Source: Anaerolineae bacterium
GTDB lineage: Bacteria; Chloroflexota; Anaerolineae; Promineifilales; Promineifilaceae
Length of the DNA stretch: 35,304 nt
Reading direction: 5' to 3'
Assembly: GCA_024762395.1 (NCBI GenBank)
Contig: JANTHP010000007.1
Location: 1 to 35,304, forward strand
The notes below the pieces were generated by a model. That model made no database searches and was not told the origin of the DNA. It saw nothing but the letters and a program-made list of their open reading frames with translations. Made by a program: the position numbers and the translations under genes. The first letter of the stretch is position 1; each line of letters starts with the position of its first letter. Positions 1 through 7,531 of this stretch are shown one piece after another.

Positions 1-95
1 TCAGTGTTCAGTAATCTGTAAACAGTTATCAGTACGGTCTACCTCTGGAAAGTGCCTACTGAAAACTGTTTACTGACTTCTGTTTACTGGTACTA
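1..95. repeat. Intergenic word array (CAGT/ACTG type), foldable
   Basis: This stretch before cytochrome b is built from words around CAGT, CTGT and AACAGT, then from the complementary words ACTG, AACTG and GTTTACTG. The left part (about 1-36) and right part (about 57-95) can pair around TACTGA and AACTGTTTAC. It is the first of many such arrays in the window. I see no gene between position 1 and the cytochrome b start. Confidence 0.6.
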
Positions 96-229
96 GTAAA
101 CGGGCAACGGCCGTAACCCGCGCCCATAAGTAGGCGGCCAACAAAAACCCAACCGGCAAGCTGCTTACATAAAGCCTGTGCGCCCCATCTGCAAACTTTT
201 TGGCGAACGGGCGCTGAGGAGTAATGCTC

Positions 230-1558
230 ATGACCAATCTGAAAGAACGTTTGCTTTACACCGCGAATAACCCAACCGACGACCGCGGCCGAATGCGGGC
301 TGTCGCCAATAATCTGATTTTGCATCTGCACCCCACCAAAGTGCCCGCTCCGGCATTGAAGTGGAGCTACACCTGGGGGCTGGGCGGTATGTCGGCCACA
401 CTGGCGCTGGTTTTGCTCATCACCGGCGTTTTGCTCATGTTCCGCTACGATGCCAGCGTGGAACGCGCTTACACCAGCATCCAAAATCTGGAAACGCAGG
501 TGGCTTTTGGGGCGTTGATTCGCGGGCTGCACCATTGGTCGGCCAATTTGTTGATTGTGACCACTTTTTTGCATCTGATTCGCGTCTTTCTAACGGGCGG
601 ATTCAAACAAGGACGCACCACAAATTGGCTGATTGGCGTGATTTTACTGCTGCTGGTGGTGGCGTTTAATTTCACCGGCTACCTGCTGCCCTGGGATCAG
701 TTGGCATTCTGGGCGATTACGGTAGGGACGAGTTTGTTGAGCTATGTGCCGGTGGTCGGCGCCGCTATTTCCAACTTCTTACTTGCCGGCCCAGAGGTCG
801 GGCAGGGGGCGCTGCGGAATTTCTACGCCATCCATGTGGCCGTTTTGCCCGCCATCATGATCATCCTGCTCTCTTACCACTTCTGGAAAGTGCGTAAGGA
901 TGGCGGCATTTCCCAACCCATCAGCAAAGAAAGAACCCGCGTCGAACGGCTGACGACGATTCCCCATTTGGTACAAAAAGAGTTTGCGGCGGCGGTGGTG
1001 GTGATTACGGCTGTTACCATTTTTGCCATGCTCGTTCCCGCCCCTCTGGAAGCGCTCGCCAACCCCTCCCATCCGCCCAATCCGGCCAAAGCCGCCTGGT
1101 ACTTCATGGGCCTGCAAGAACTGCTGCTGCATATGCACCCATTGGCGGCCATGCTGCTGCCCGGCATAGTTCTAGCCGCCATCGCCGCCATTCCCTACTG
1201 GGATAAGCGGGAAGAAGACATTGGCGTTTATTTTCGGTCCAAAGTGGGGACGGGAACGGCCGTCATCGGCGCCATCTTAGGCATCGCTTTACCGCCAGTT
1301 CTAGTCATCGTAGACGAATACTGGCTGGACTTACCGGCGCTCATGCCTAACATATCCACCTTGATTTCCAATGGATTGATTCCGCTGGCGCTGAGTTTAG
1401 GTGGATTAGCCGCCATTTACTTCCTGTTCCGCGTCATTGCCCGCGCCAATCGCAGCGAAGCGACCGTCGGCTTATTCGTCTTCCTCATGGTCAGCCTGGT
1501 TACGCTAACCGTCATCGGTATCTTCTTCCGCGGCGCAAACATGGCGTTAGTCTGGTAG
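230..1558 (+). CDS. Cytochrome b of a bc-type quinol:cytochrome c oxidoreductase
   Basis: This 442-residue polytopic membrane protein fuses a b6-like N-terminal half to a subunit IV-like C-terminal half. Four histidines match the haem b ligands: H101 (LHHWSAN) with H202 (IHVAVLP), and H115 (FLHLIR) with H217 (YHFWKVRK), in the 14- and 15-residue spacing of cytochrome b. The Qo region reads PNPAKAAWYFMGLQELL, the form typical of menaquinol-type cytochrome b rather than PEWY. Residues aligned with the cysteine that holds haem ci in cytochrome b6 read GLGG, so that haem is probably absent. I chose ATG 230 because TGAGGAG at 215-221 is 8 nt away; an in-frame ATG at 224 is too close. The Rieske and triheme cytochrome c genes follow on the same strand, and together they should move electrons from menaquinol to a c-type cytochrome. 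Confidence 0.93.
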   Translation: MTNLKERLLYTANNPTDDRGRMRAVANNLILHLHPTKVPAPALKWSYTWGLGGMSATLALVLLITGVLLMFRYDASVERAYTSIQNLETQVAFGALIRGLHHWSANLLIVTTFLHLIRVFLTGGFKQGRTTNWLIGVILLLLVVAFNFTGYLLPWDQLAFWAITVGTSLLSYVPVVGAAISNFLLAGPEVGQGALRNFYAIHVAVLPAIMIILLSYHFWKVRKDGGISQPISKERTRVERLTTIPHLVQKEFAAAVVVITAVTIFAMLVPAPLEALANPSHPPNPAKAAWYFMGLQELLLHMHPLAAMLLPGIVLAAIAAIPYWDKREEDIGVYFRSKVGTGTAVIGAILGIALPPVLVIVDEYWLDLPALMPNISTLISNGLIPLALSLGGLAAIYFLFRVIARANRSEATVGLFVFLMVSLVTLTVIGIFFRGANMALVW

Positions 1559-1698
1559 TCTTTAGTCAAGTAGTCTGGTAGTCAATTAGTCATGCAGTCA
1601 CTCTGTCGACTGCCAGACCACACGACTAAAGACCACACGACTACAAGACTAAAGACTACTCGACTACAAGACTAAAGACTACTCGACTACAAGACTAA
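1559..1698. repeat. Intergenic word array (TAGTC/GACTA type) with 23-bp tandem unit
   Basis: Left words are of the type TAGTC and GTAGTC (1556-1605); right words are GACTAC, GACTAA and GACCAC (1610-1695). The halves are complementary and could form a long imperfect hairpin between the cytochrome b and Rieske genes. The right half contains a 23-bp unit starting at 1641, 1664 and 1687 (about 2.4 copies). The array reaches to within a few bases of the Rieske start and leaves no obvious Shine-Dalgarno site there. Confidence 0.8.
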
Positions 1699-1704
1699 TA
1701 AATC

Positions 1705-2193
1705 ATGAACAAAAACACAACACCTGAACTTACCCGACGCGATTTTATGAAGATGGGCGCCAGCGCATTAAGCCTGCTGGCTGTCCTGGAAGTGGGCGGA
1801 GCCAGCCTGATGTTTATGCAGCCGCGCAGCCTGGATGGCGAATTTGGCGGCGAAGTCAATGCCGGAGCGGTTGACAGCTTTCCCCCCGGCAGCGTAACCC
1901 ATTTCCCAGACGGCCGTTTTTACCTCATTCGCGCCGATAGTGGCGGATTTTTAGCCGTTTATCAACGCTGCACCCATCTGGGCTGCACCGTTAATTGGGA
2001 ACCCAATCAGAACCGCTTTTTCTGCCCCTGCCACGCCTCCGCCTTCGACATACACGGCGATGTCCAAAACCCGCCTGCTCCCCGTGCCCTGGACACCTTT
2101 GCCGTAACCATTGAAAACGGAGAAGTCATCGTCAACACTGCCGACATTCAAACCCGCGACCAGTTCGCACCGGAGCAGTTGGTACATAGCTAG
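1705..2193 (+). CDS. Rieske [2Fe-2S] iron-sulfur protein
   Basis: This 162-residue protein begins with a twin-arginine signal/anchor (TRRDFMKMG at residues 10-18, then a hydrophobic stretch to about 38). The Rieske fold follows: box 1 CTHLGC (C89, H91, C94) and box 2 CPCHAS (C107, C109, H110). C89, H91, C107 and H110 should bind the [2Fe-2S] cluster, with C94-C109 as the disulfide. It is the high-potential electron acceptor of the bc complex and takes electrons from quinol at the Qo site of the preceding cytochrome b. The start has no clear ribosome-binding site; the upstream bases belong to a word array, so translation may depend on a folded or leaderless context. Confidence 0.95.
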   Translation: MNKNTTPELTRRDFMKMGASALSLLAVLEVGGASLMFMQPRSLDGEFGGEVNAGAVDSFPPGSVTHFPDGRFYLIRADSGGFLAVYQRCTHLGCTVNWEPNQNRFFCPCHASAFDIHGDVQNPPAPRALDTFAVTIENGEVIVNTADIQTRDQFAPEQLVHS

Positions 2194-2257
2194 AGGATAG
2201 AGCTAGAGTTAGAGGGAAGCAGGCATTCTTTCTAGCGCTGCCCTCTAGCGCTAGCTT
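2192..2257. repeat. Short intergenic word array (TAGAG/CTCTA, AGCGCT)
   Basis: Words TAGAGGA, TAGAGC and TAGAGT at 2192-2216 are followed by complementary CTCTAGCGCTAGC-type words at 2231-2255. The array overlaps the Rieske stop codon and ends just before the GGAG ribosome-binding site (2260-2263) of the next gene. Confidence 0.55.
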
Positions 2258-2269
2258 TTGGAGATCATT

Positions 2270-3784
2270 ATGAACAAATACACATTCACCAGCGCCATCA
2301 CCCTGCTGCTGCTCATCATCATCTTGCCCGTTTACGCCTATTTAGAACCATTTCGCATGGAGAAGGCGCAGATAGAACTACGCGAGGAATTTGTGTCTGA
2401 CGCGGCTGTGCTGTACGTGCAAAACTGCGCCGTTTGCCACGGCGCATCCGGCGAAGGCATTGGGGCCATGCCCGCATTGGACAACGACGGTTTACGCACG
2501 GCCGATTACGACTTTCTTTACAAAACCATCGCGCGCGGCCGTTACGACACGGCCATGGCCGGCTGGCACATGGACGAAGGCGGCAGCTTCAACGATTATC
2601 AAATTGACGAACTCATCGCCATGATTCGTTATGTGGATTGGCCACAAGTTGGCGAATTGGCCGCAGCCCAAGGTCTCATCCCGCCAACCCTGCCTGTGCC
2701 TGAAGTAGATGAAGCATTTTTGGCAGAAGTAACCGCGCTTGACCCGGACGGAGCCGTTTGGGCTGAAGGGATGCAGCTCTTTGCCAACAACTGCACCATC
2801 TGTCACGGCGTTAACGGCGAAGGTTCTGACCTGGGCGCGCCTTTGAATACGCCGGAATTAAGAGCGCAGGAGGCAACGGCCGTTACCAATACCATCACCA
2901 ACGGCGTCCCCGGCACTGCTATGGTCGCCTGGGATAACGCCCTGACGCCCACAGAAATCGAATCCATCGTCAGCTTCCTGCAAAATTGGGACATCATCGA
3001 AGGGCAAGGGTTAGCCTTAACGCCGCCCGAACCTATCCAAATTGATTTAAACAATCCCGAAGAAGTCCTGGCATTGGGCGAGCATCTTTTTGCAACCGTT
3101 TGCGCGACTTGTCATGGCGAGGAAGGCAGCGGCGGAACCGGCCCGGCGCTAAACAGCCAACAGATTCTCACCCGCAACACAGATGAGCAAATTTTGAACA
3201 CGATTATCAACGGCGGTCATCGTCCCAATTCTACGATGCCCGCTTTTGGCGACCGGCTAACAATGGTCGAGATGGAAGCATTGGTCGAGTACATCCGCGC
3301 CTGGGAACCGACGGCGCCTGTGGTGGAAAATCCACGCGGTACGGCGCAAGGCGGCGGCCCGCCCTGGCTGCGCGCTACGCCGGATGCTGAAAACCCCATC
3401 GCGCCGCAAGGCGGCCAGGGGCAAGGGTATCGCGGCGGCGCCAATCCCGATTTCCAGCGGGGGAATCAAGGGCAGGGGCAAAATGACCAGAGCCAGGCCG
3501 CGCCTGAAACAATGGGGCCGACGGTTCATCTCAGCGGCGTTGTTGTGTCGGTGAACGAAAATCTGCTTGCCTTCCAGACGGCCGACGGCGCCGCGTTGGC
3601 AGCGATGCTTGGCCCGCCCTGGTTCTGGTCGGAAAACGGCATCCCGCTTAATCCCGGCGACCAAATCGAACTGGAAGGGTTTGAGTCGCCTGACCACATG
3701 GAATTGAATTGGATTGTGAACCTGACAACGGGCGAGAGGCTGGATTTAAGAACGCCTGACGGAATGCCGGTGTGGAATAATTAA
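2270..3784 (+). CDS. Triheme cytochrome c with C-terminal OB-like domain, bc complex subunit
   Basis: This 504-residue protein has one N-terminal membrane segment (about residues 5-24), then three mono-haem cytochrome c domains with CAVCH (53-57), CTICH (175-179) and CATCH (278-282). A Gly/Gln-rich linker (about 365-410) leads to a C-terminal domain of about 85 residues with alternating hydrophobic strands and the patterns LSGVVVSV, LGPPWFW and LNPGDQIELEGF. This looks like a small OB-fold-like beta-barrel, a judgement by pattern only. I chose ATG 2270, with GGAG at 2260-2263 six bases upstream, over an in-frame TTG at 2258. Its place after cytochrome b and Rieske marks it as the cytochrome c1 equivalent that passes electrons from the Rieske centre onward. 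Confidence 0.88.
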   Translation: MNKYTFTSAITLLLLIIILPVYAYLEPFRMEKAQIELREEFVSDAAVLYVQNCAVCHGASGEGIGAMPALDNDGLRTADYDFLYKTIARGRYDTAMAGWHMDEGGSFNDYQIDELIAMIRYVDWPQVGELAAAQGLIPPTLPVPEVDEAFLAEVTALDPDGAVWAEGMQLFANNCTICHGVNGEGSDLGAPLNTPELRAQEATAVTNTITNGVPGTAMVAWDNALTPTEIESIVSFLQNWDIIEGQGLALTPPEPIQIDLNNPEEVLALGEHLFATVCATCHGEEGSGGTGPALNSQQILTRNTDEQILNTIINGGHRPNSTMPAFGDRLTMVEMEALVEYIRAWEPTAPVVENPRGTAQGGGPPWLRATPDAENPIAPQGGQGQGYRGGANPDFQRGNQGQGQNDQSQAAPETMGPTVHLSGVVVSVNENLLAFQTADGAALAAMLGPPWFWSENGIPLNPGDQIELEGFESPDHMELNWIVNLTTGERLDLRTPDGMPVWNN

Positions 3785-4017
3785 AACGGGCTCTTTGGGA
3801 ATTCGCGGGGTTTTAGGTTGCGAGTGGCGAGTAGCGGGTGGGGCGTCCAGAGAACATACCCGCTACCCGCCACTCGCCACCCATACCAACCCCGTGAAAT
3901 CCTAGAGACCCTTAAAACGTGAAACGTGAAGCGTGATAGCTATTTCACGTTTCACGTTTTACGTTTTACGCTTCACGAAAAATCCCCAAATCTCCCAATC
4001 CCCGCTACAATTGGGGC
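3785..4017. repeat. Gap with two word-array hairpins
   Basis: The gap after the triheme cytochrome holds two foldable arrays. The first has heptads of the type GCGAGTG, GCGAGTA and GCGGGTG at 3820-3839, facing a 20-nt complementary arm at 3858-3877 with one mismatch. The second has AAACGTG-type heptads at 3914-3930, facing TTTCACG, TTTTACG and TTCACG words at 3943-3977. The second hairpin could end transcription of the bc operon, although no long T run follows. I see no gene in the gap. Confidence 0.75.
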
Positions 4018-4680
4018 ATGCAATCAAACACTGTGCAACGATTACGACTGACTTTTAGTAAAAAAGGGCCGGCGCGCTATATCGGTCACCTGGATTTGGC
4101 GCGGACGCTGGAACGGTCGCTGAACCGGGCCAGGATTCCGATGGCGTACACGCAAGGGTTTAACCCGCGGCCGCGAATGCAGTTTGCCGCCGCCCTGCCG
4201 TTGGGTTATACCAGCGATTGCGAGCTGGCCGATGTTTGGCTGGTGGAGCGGATGGAGCCGGAGCAGGCCAAAGCGCAAATGATGGCTAAAATCGCGCCGG
4301 GGCTGACGATTTTGCAGGTTGAGGATGTGCCTTTGAAGGAACCGGCGCTGCAAATGCAAACGGCCGTTTCCACCTACACCGCCGCCTTATTGGATGAAGT
4401 GGACACGGCCGTTCTCCAACAGCGCATCGCCGACATCCTGGCCTCAGACAGCCTCACCCGCGAACGCATCCGCAAGCGCAAGCGCAAAGAATACGATTTG
4501 CGCCCCCTGATTATTGATTTAGCGTTGGTAGAAACGGTTGACGGCCCTGTTATCCAAATGAAACTGGCGCTGGAACAAAACAAAAACGGCCGTCCCGACG
4601 AGGTTTTGTCCGCTTTAGAACTCGACCCGCTGGACGCCCGCATTCATCGCGCGGCGATCCTGCTAAAAAATAAAACGTAA
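4018..4680 (+). CDS. DUF2344 / TIGR03936 family protein (radical-SAM associated)
   Basis: This 220-residue protein matches the DUF2344 family from its start: LRLTFSKKGPARYIGHLDL, then a GFNPRPRMQFAAALPLG segment (about residues 46-62). Members are often fused to, or sit beside, a radical SAM protein and are thought to act in RNA or ribosome-related modification; the exact reaction is not settled. No radical SAM gene is next to it here, so the partner would be elsewhere. A basic segment RERIRKRKRKEYDLR lies near residues 148-162. The stop codon (4678-4680) falls inside a 14-bp terminator-like stem shared with the convergent PadR operon. Confidence 0.82.
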   Translation: MQSNTVQRLRLTFSKKGPARYIGHLDLARTLERSLNRARIPMAYTQGFNPRPRMQFAAALPLGYTSDCELADVWLVERMEPEQAKAQMMAKIAPGLTILQVEDVPLKEPALQMQTAVSTYTAALLDEVDTAVLQQRIADILASDSLTRERIRKRKRKEYDLRPLIIDLALVETVDGPVIQMKLALEQNKNGRPDEVLSALELDPLDARIHRAAILLKNKT

Positions 4681-4705
4681 AACGTGGAATGACGTTTTAC
4701 GTTTT
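4665..4705 (-). terminator. Perfect 14-bp stem terminator built from AAAACGT heptads
   Basis: AAAACGTAAAACGT (4672-4685) and its complement (4692-4705) form a perfect 14-bp stem with a 6-base loop. Read on the minus strand it is followed by A and six T, a good intrinsic terminator for the PadR operon coming from the right. The plus-strand DUF2344 gene ends inside the left arm. More heptads (ACGTTTT, ACGCATT) continue to about 4733, so the terminator is part of a word array. Confidence 0.8.
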
Positions 4706-4730
4706 AGTTTTACGCATTACGTTTTACGCA

Positions 4731-5021
4731 TCACATCTCTTTGGGTGGCTTTTCATCCGGGATGTCCTCATCGTCATCGTCCCACCACCAGCCCCAGCCG
4801 CGACCGCGACCAGACTCATGATGATGTTCGTGACGGCCGTGCCGGCGATGTCGTTTCATCTTAAACATCATACCGGGGCCAAATCCCATCATGCCGGGGC
4901 CGAAACCCATACCGGGGCCGAAACCCATTTTCTTAATGCGTTCCTTATCGCCCTTTACCTCGATGCGAAAACCGTCGTCTGTTTCAATAAACCGTACTTC
5001 GTGAATTACCTTTTCTGTCAT
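4731..5021 (-). CDS. Small GFGPGM-repeat, His/Arg/Asp-rich protein in PadR operon
   Basis: This 96-residue protein matches no family I recognise. Residues 1-32 look like a short beta-rich segment (VIHEVRFIETDDGFRIEVKGD). Next come three near-identical hexads GFGPGM, then a Met/Lys/Arg/His-rich stretch (KMKRHRRHGRHEHHH), a GRGRGWGWWW patch and an acidic tail (DDDDEDIPDE). Histidine, methionine and acidic clusters suggest metal or nucleic-acid binding, an inference only. I chose ATG 5021 because AAGGAG lies 6 bases upstream; a longer frame to 5111 has no such site. It lies 86 nt downstream of the PadR gene and shares its terminator, so it is probably regulated by it. Confidence 0.7.
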   Translation of the reverse strand: MTEKVIHEVRFIETDDGFRIEVKGDKERIKKMGFGPGMGFGPGMMGFGPGMMFKMKRHRRHGRHEHHHESGRGRGWGWWWDDDDEDIPDEKPPKEM

Positions 5022-5107
5022 TTTTGCTCCTTTTTGGCGGCTGGGCGCTGGCTGCTGGCGTCCGGTTGGTTGAACCGGCTGCCAGTTGCCATTACCAGCA
5101 ACCAACA

Positions 5108-5770
5108 TCAAATTTCATTTTTTACATCGCCATTCAGGTCGTCGGCTAATCCTTGCATGACCTCAACAGCTTCTTCCAATTTGGGCAGCACAACAGCGAT
5201 GAGTCGAGTCAACTCCTGCTCGCCCGCTTCCGTGATACGGTAAATGCGGACGGTGCGTTTACGCGGGTCTTCCCATTCGCCTTTGACTAACCCTTGCTCT
5301 TCCAACAGCGTCATGAGCGGGTAAATGGCGCCGGGATTGGCTACCCACTGCCCGCCGGTGCGCTCGGTGATGCGTTCCATCACCTCATTGCCATAACGCG
5401 GCTGCTGCGCCAGCAGGTGCAGGACGTAGATGGGCAGCAACCCGCCGCCTTTGCTCAATAAGCTGGCGACAAAGGGATTGAATTCATCCTTGCCCTGCCG
5501 CCAGGGATTGAACCGCCGCCCGCTGAACGCCCAATGATCTTCCGGCCAATCGCCCATGAAATCATGGAAGAATGTCCGCCAGAGAACGGCGCGTTTGCGC
5601 GGCGGGAAGGGCGGAGCTTCGTGATGTAACTGTCCGCGTTCGTCAGGTGGGCCGCCCATTTCCTGCCACAACCGGCGCCGTTCTTCGCGCCAATCGTTCC
5701 AGAAGTCTCTATGGCGTCTGCGATGGCTGCGTCTACGGTCATGCTCTTCACCGCGCATCTGTTTACTCAC
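5108..5770 (-). CDS. PadR family transcriptional regulator with long N-terminal extension
   Basis: This 220-residue protein carries the PadR winged helix at about residues 108-195: LLPIYVLHLLAQQPRYGNEV, then GAIYPLMTLLEEQGLVKGEW and the wing RIYRITEAGEQEL. PadR proteins bind a palindromic operator as dimers and are released by a ligand or stress signal. The first 100 residues are unusual for the family: rich in Arg, His and Trp (RRRSHRRRHRDFWNDW) and perhaps disordered or an extra binding surface. I chose GTG 5770 because AGGAG lies 7 bases upstream. A strong promoter and a perfect palindrome lie just upstream, so the gene is probably autoregulated together with the small GFGPGM protein. Confidence 0.9.
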   Translation of the reverse strand: MSKQMRGEEHDRRRSHRRRHRDFWNDWREERRRLWQEMGGPPDERGQLHHEAPPFPPRKRAVLWRTFFHDFMGDWPEDHWAFSGRRFNPWRQGKDEFNPFVASLLSKGGGLLPIYVLHLLAQQPRYGNEVMERITERTGGQWVANPGAIYPLMTLLEEQGLVKGEWEDPRKRTVRIYRITEAGEQELTRLIAVVLPKLEEAVEVMQGLADDLNGDVKNEI

Positions 5771-5810
5771 TGCACTTCTCCTGTTGTAAACTTCAATCAC
5801 TGCTTAACTA

Positions 5811-5834
5811 AACTATATTGAATTCAATATAGTT
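5811..5834. promoter_or_regulatory. Perfect 24-bp palindrome, likely PadR operator
   Basis: The two 12-base arms (AACTATATTGAA and its complement) meet at GAATTC. The site lies 2 bases downstream of the -10 box of the PadR promoter, where a bound dimer would block transcription. Position and symmetry fit PadR autoregulation. The binding itself is inferred. Confidence 0.8.
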
Positions 5835-5836
5835 GA

Positions 5837-5864
5837 ATTATAAAAAGAAAACGGCCGTTGTCAA
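5837..5864 (-). promoter_or_regulatory. Sigma-70-type promoter of the PadR operon
   Basis: On the minus strand TTGACA (5864-5859) and TATAAT (5842-5837) are separated by 16 bases, both perfect consensus boxes. One ACGGCCGT octamer (5851-5858) lies in the spacer and another (5871-5878) just upstream. Transcription would start within the palindromic operator. Confidence 0.85.
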
Positions 5865-5895
5865 GGGGGGACGGCCGTTCTTATACTTTTCTAAC

Positions 5896-5924
5896 AAAAA
5901 AGGACACCCAATCATGGATGTCCT
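5896..5924 (-). terminator. Intrinsic terminator of tRNA-Ser
   Basis: On the minus strand a 10-bp stem with one mismatch (AGGACATCCA, loop TGAT, TGGGTGTCCT) is followed by a T run. It begins 8 bases after the tRNA end. Confidence 0.85.
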
Positions 5925-5931
5925 CATTTAG

Positions 5932-6018
5932 CGGAGAGGGTGGGATTCGAACCCACGGTGACATTACTGCCACAACGCTTTTCGAGAGCGCCCCGATCAA
6001 CCACTCCGGCACCTCTCC
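5932..6018 (-). tRNA. tRNA-Ser(CGA)
   Basis: The minus strand folds as an 87-nt class II tRNA: acceptor stem GGAGAGG/CCTCTCC with discriminator G, a D arm starting at TGCCGGAGTGG, an anticodon loop CTCGAAA with anticodon CGA, a long variable arm, and a T arm containing GGTTCGAATCC. The long variable arm and the G discriminator fit serine. No CCA is encoded. It reads UCG codons. Confidence 0.95.
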
Positions 6019-6055
6019 AAAGAAAATGATGAAGGCAAAAAGGTAAAGGATGAAA

Positions 6056-6105
6056 GGCGTACTTCGCCACTTCGCTACTTCGCTACTTCGTTCCTTCGCC
6101 GTTCC
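6056..6105. repeat. One-armed word array (CTTCGCTA octads) overlapping the tadA end
   Basis: Octads CTTCGCCA, CTTCGCTA (twice) and CTTCGTTC run from 6063 to about 6100. The tadA stop codon (6083-6085, minus strand) lies inside the array, so the last residues of the deaminase are encoded by array words. I see no complementary arm. Confidence 0.6.
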
Positions 6106-6598
6106 GCTTCTCCCGCAAACTGCGGAAAAAAGTTTGTAACAGTTCAGCCGCCTTATTTTCCAAGATTCCGGGCGTAATGTCAACCTGGTGGTTAAACCCC
6201 TCGGCGGAAAAAACGTCAACGATGGAACCGTTGGCCCCAAAGCGCGTATCTTTGGCGCCGTAGACCAGTTTGGGCAGGCGGGCTTGAATCATCGCGCCGG
6301 CGCACATGGGGCAAGGTTCCAGCGTGCAGTAAAGAGTCACGTCAATCAGCCGCCAATTTTGCAAAAACTCAGCCGCCTGCCGCAGGGCGATGATTTCGGC
6401 GTGGGCGGTGGGGTCTAAATCGGATTCTTTGCGATTGTAGCCGCGCCCGATGACCTGCCCCTGCCAGACAGCGACCGCACCCACAGGAACCTCGCCCAAA
6501 TCGGCGGCCAGCTGGGCTTGTTCCAGGGCCAGGCGCATGTAGGTTTGGTGTACGGCCGTTTCCCCTTCCTCTTCCTCAATTAAATCCAGTTCAGTCAT
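6083..6598 (-). CDS. tadA: tRNA-specific adenosine deaminase TadA
   Basis: This 171-residue protein has the zinc deaminase core: HAE with H66 (zinc) and catalytic E68, and PCPMCAGA with C96 and C99 as the other zinc ligands. It also has the TadA-type segments GEVPVGAV and GYNRKESDLDPTAHAE. TadA converts adenosine 34 to inosine in tRNA-Arg(ACG) and acts as a dimer. ATG 6598 and the adjacent GTG 6601 are both possible starts; no clear ribosome-binding site decides. The last residues (RNGEGTK) come from an intergenic word array. tRNA-Ser lies just downstream on the same strand, possibly co-transcribed. Confidence 0.92.
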   Translation of the reverse strand: MTELDLIEEEEGETAVHQTYMRLALEQAQLAADLGEVPVGAVAVWQGQVIGRGYNRKESDLDPTAHAEIIALRQAAEFLQNWRLIDVTLYCTLEPCPMCAGAMIQARLPKLVYGAKDTRFGANGSIVDVFSAEGFNHQVDITPGILENKAAELLQTFFRSLREKRNGEGTK

Positions 6599-6730
6599 CA
6601 CAACTGTAAGTATAACAACCTACAAACCCATCAACCAGCTTGCCACCGTATCTCAACTTGCTATCATAAACCCCAACAAGTTCTCAGGAGGCGCCACGCG
6701 CCTCTGGCGCACCGCGAATAGATGAACAGC

Positions 6731-6757
6731 GTAAGTCGGATTGCCAATCCGACTTAC
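6731..6757. repeat. 27-nt palindrome centred on TTGCCAA
   Basis: Perfect 13-base arms (GTAAGTCGGATTG and complement) flank a single C. It lies 7 bases upstream of the AAGGAGA ribosome-binding site of the next gene. It belongs to a family with variable arms but a conserved TTG(C/G)CAA centre, also at 9962, 16421, 17774 and 19517. Confidence 0.85.
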
Positions 6758-6775
6758 ATTTACAAGGAGATAACC

Positions 6776-7108
6776 ATGAGCTTTGGCATTACCAAAACCA
6801 TCCCCGCCAAGCGCGGACAAACGGCCGTTGACGCATTGTACGACGGCACACTAGACGAATTTGAATTCCATATGGCAGGCAAACCGTCCAAACTAAACGT
6901 AGGCCACTACGTTTACACCATTTTCAACCATGAAATTGTGGGACGGCTCCAAATAAAGGAATTGATTGGCGGCGCGGTCAACCCCAAATCAGGACGGCCG
7001 CGCACATTAGTCATCGTCGCCTGCCCCGGCGAACGATCGGCCGTTCCCATTCCCCGCCGCGGTCATCAAGGCACACGCTATTATGATGGGGCAGAGTGGC
7101 TGGAATGA
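6776..7108 (+). CDS. Small conserved-looking protein of unknown function
   Basis: This 110-residue soluble protein is one I do not recognise with confidence. It starts MSFGITKTIPAKRGQTAVDALYDG and contains HMAGKPSKLNVGHYVYTIFNHEIVGRLQIKELIGG, a beta-rich pattern reminiscent of small PUA/ASCH-type barrels. That likeness is weak. AAGGAGA at 6764-6770, five bases before ATG 6776, fixes the start over an in-frame ATG at 6722 that would put the palindrome inside the coding region. It appears to be a single-gene unit. Confidence 0.7.
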   Translation: MSFGITKTIPAKRGQTAVDALYDGTLDEFEFHMAGKPSKLNVGHYVYTIFNHEIVGRLQIKELIGGAVNPKSGRPRTLVIVACPGERSAVPIPRRGHQGTRYYDGAEWLE

Positions 7109-7440
7109 TGAATTATGAGTGGGTGTGTTTCATTGCGGCCTAGGAGCTTGTCGGAGAAAGAATACTGGGACACGAATTTCGCGGATAGACACAGATTTGG
7201 GATTGTTTTGGGTCTTGAAATCCGAGTTTATCTGCGTTTATCCGTGTCCTACCAAAGTTTTTGAGACTTTTCCGATAGCCTGCTAGTACCGTAACTTTCT
7301 AAAGATGAGGAGTGGGCATCCTCAGATGCCCTCCGCATTTGAGAATACGGACTCCTCAAAATCATAAAATTGAGGTACTGGCTCATTAAAAACGCACCCA
7401 TTTTGAATGGTACATTGTAAAGTGACTGTCATTTGTACGG
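7109..7440. other. Gene-free region with imperfect inverted repeats
   Basis: I see no gene here. It holds an imperfect inverted repeat from GGACACG (7168-7174) to CGTGTCC (7243-7249), with further partial pairing of cgGATAGACACAGAT-like and ATCTGCGTTTATCCG-like words. A second hairpin has outer arms TGAGGAGT/ACTCCTCA (7306-7313, 7351-7358) and an inner stem GGGCAT/ATGCCC (7314-7319, 7326-7331). Near 7420 AAGTGACTGTCATTT resembles the GTGACAGTCAC palindromes elsewhere. Confidence 0.6.
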
Positions 7441-7444
7441 TTAC

Positions 7445-7489
7445 AAAAACAAAACGTGAAACGTGACCAGAGGCGCATCACGTTTCACG
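7445..7489 (-). terminator. Hairpin terminator made of CGTGAAA heptads
   Basis: CGTGAAACGTGA (7455-7466) and TCACGTTTCACG (7478-7489) form a perfect 12-bp stem. On the minus strand it is followed by TTTTGTTTTTG, so it should terminate the hydrolase gene that ends at 7532. Confidence 0.75.
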
Positions 7490-7531
7490 CAGAATCACGG
7501 GAAACCATTCCCCCGTTACCTTCAAATACCA

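Noticed and set aside
4689-5243. Plus-strand open frame of 184 codons opposite the PadR operon
   Set aside because: It is antisense to two genes with good starts and family matches; its sequence shows no domain.
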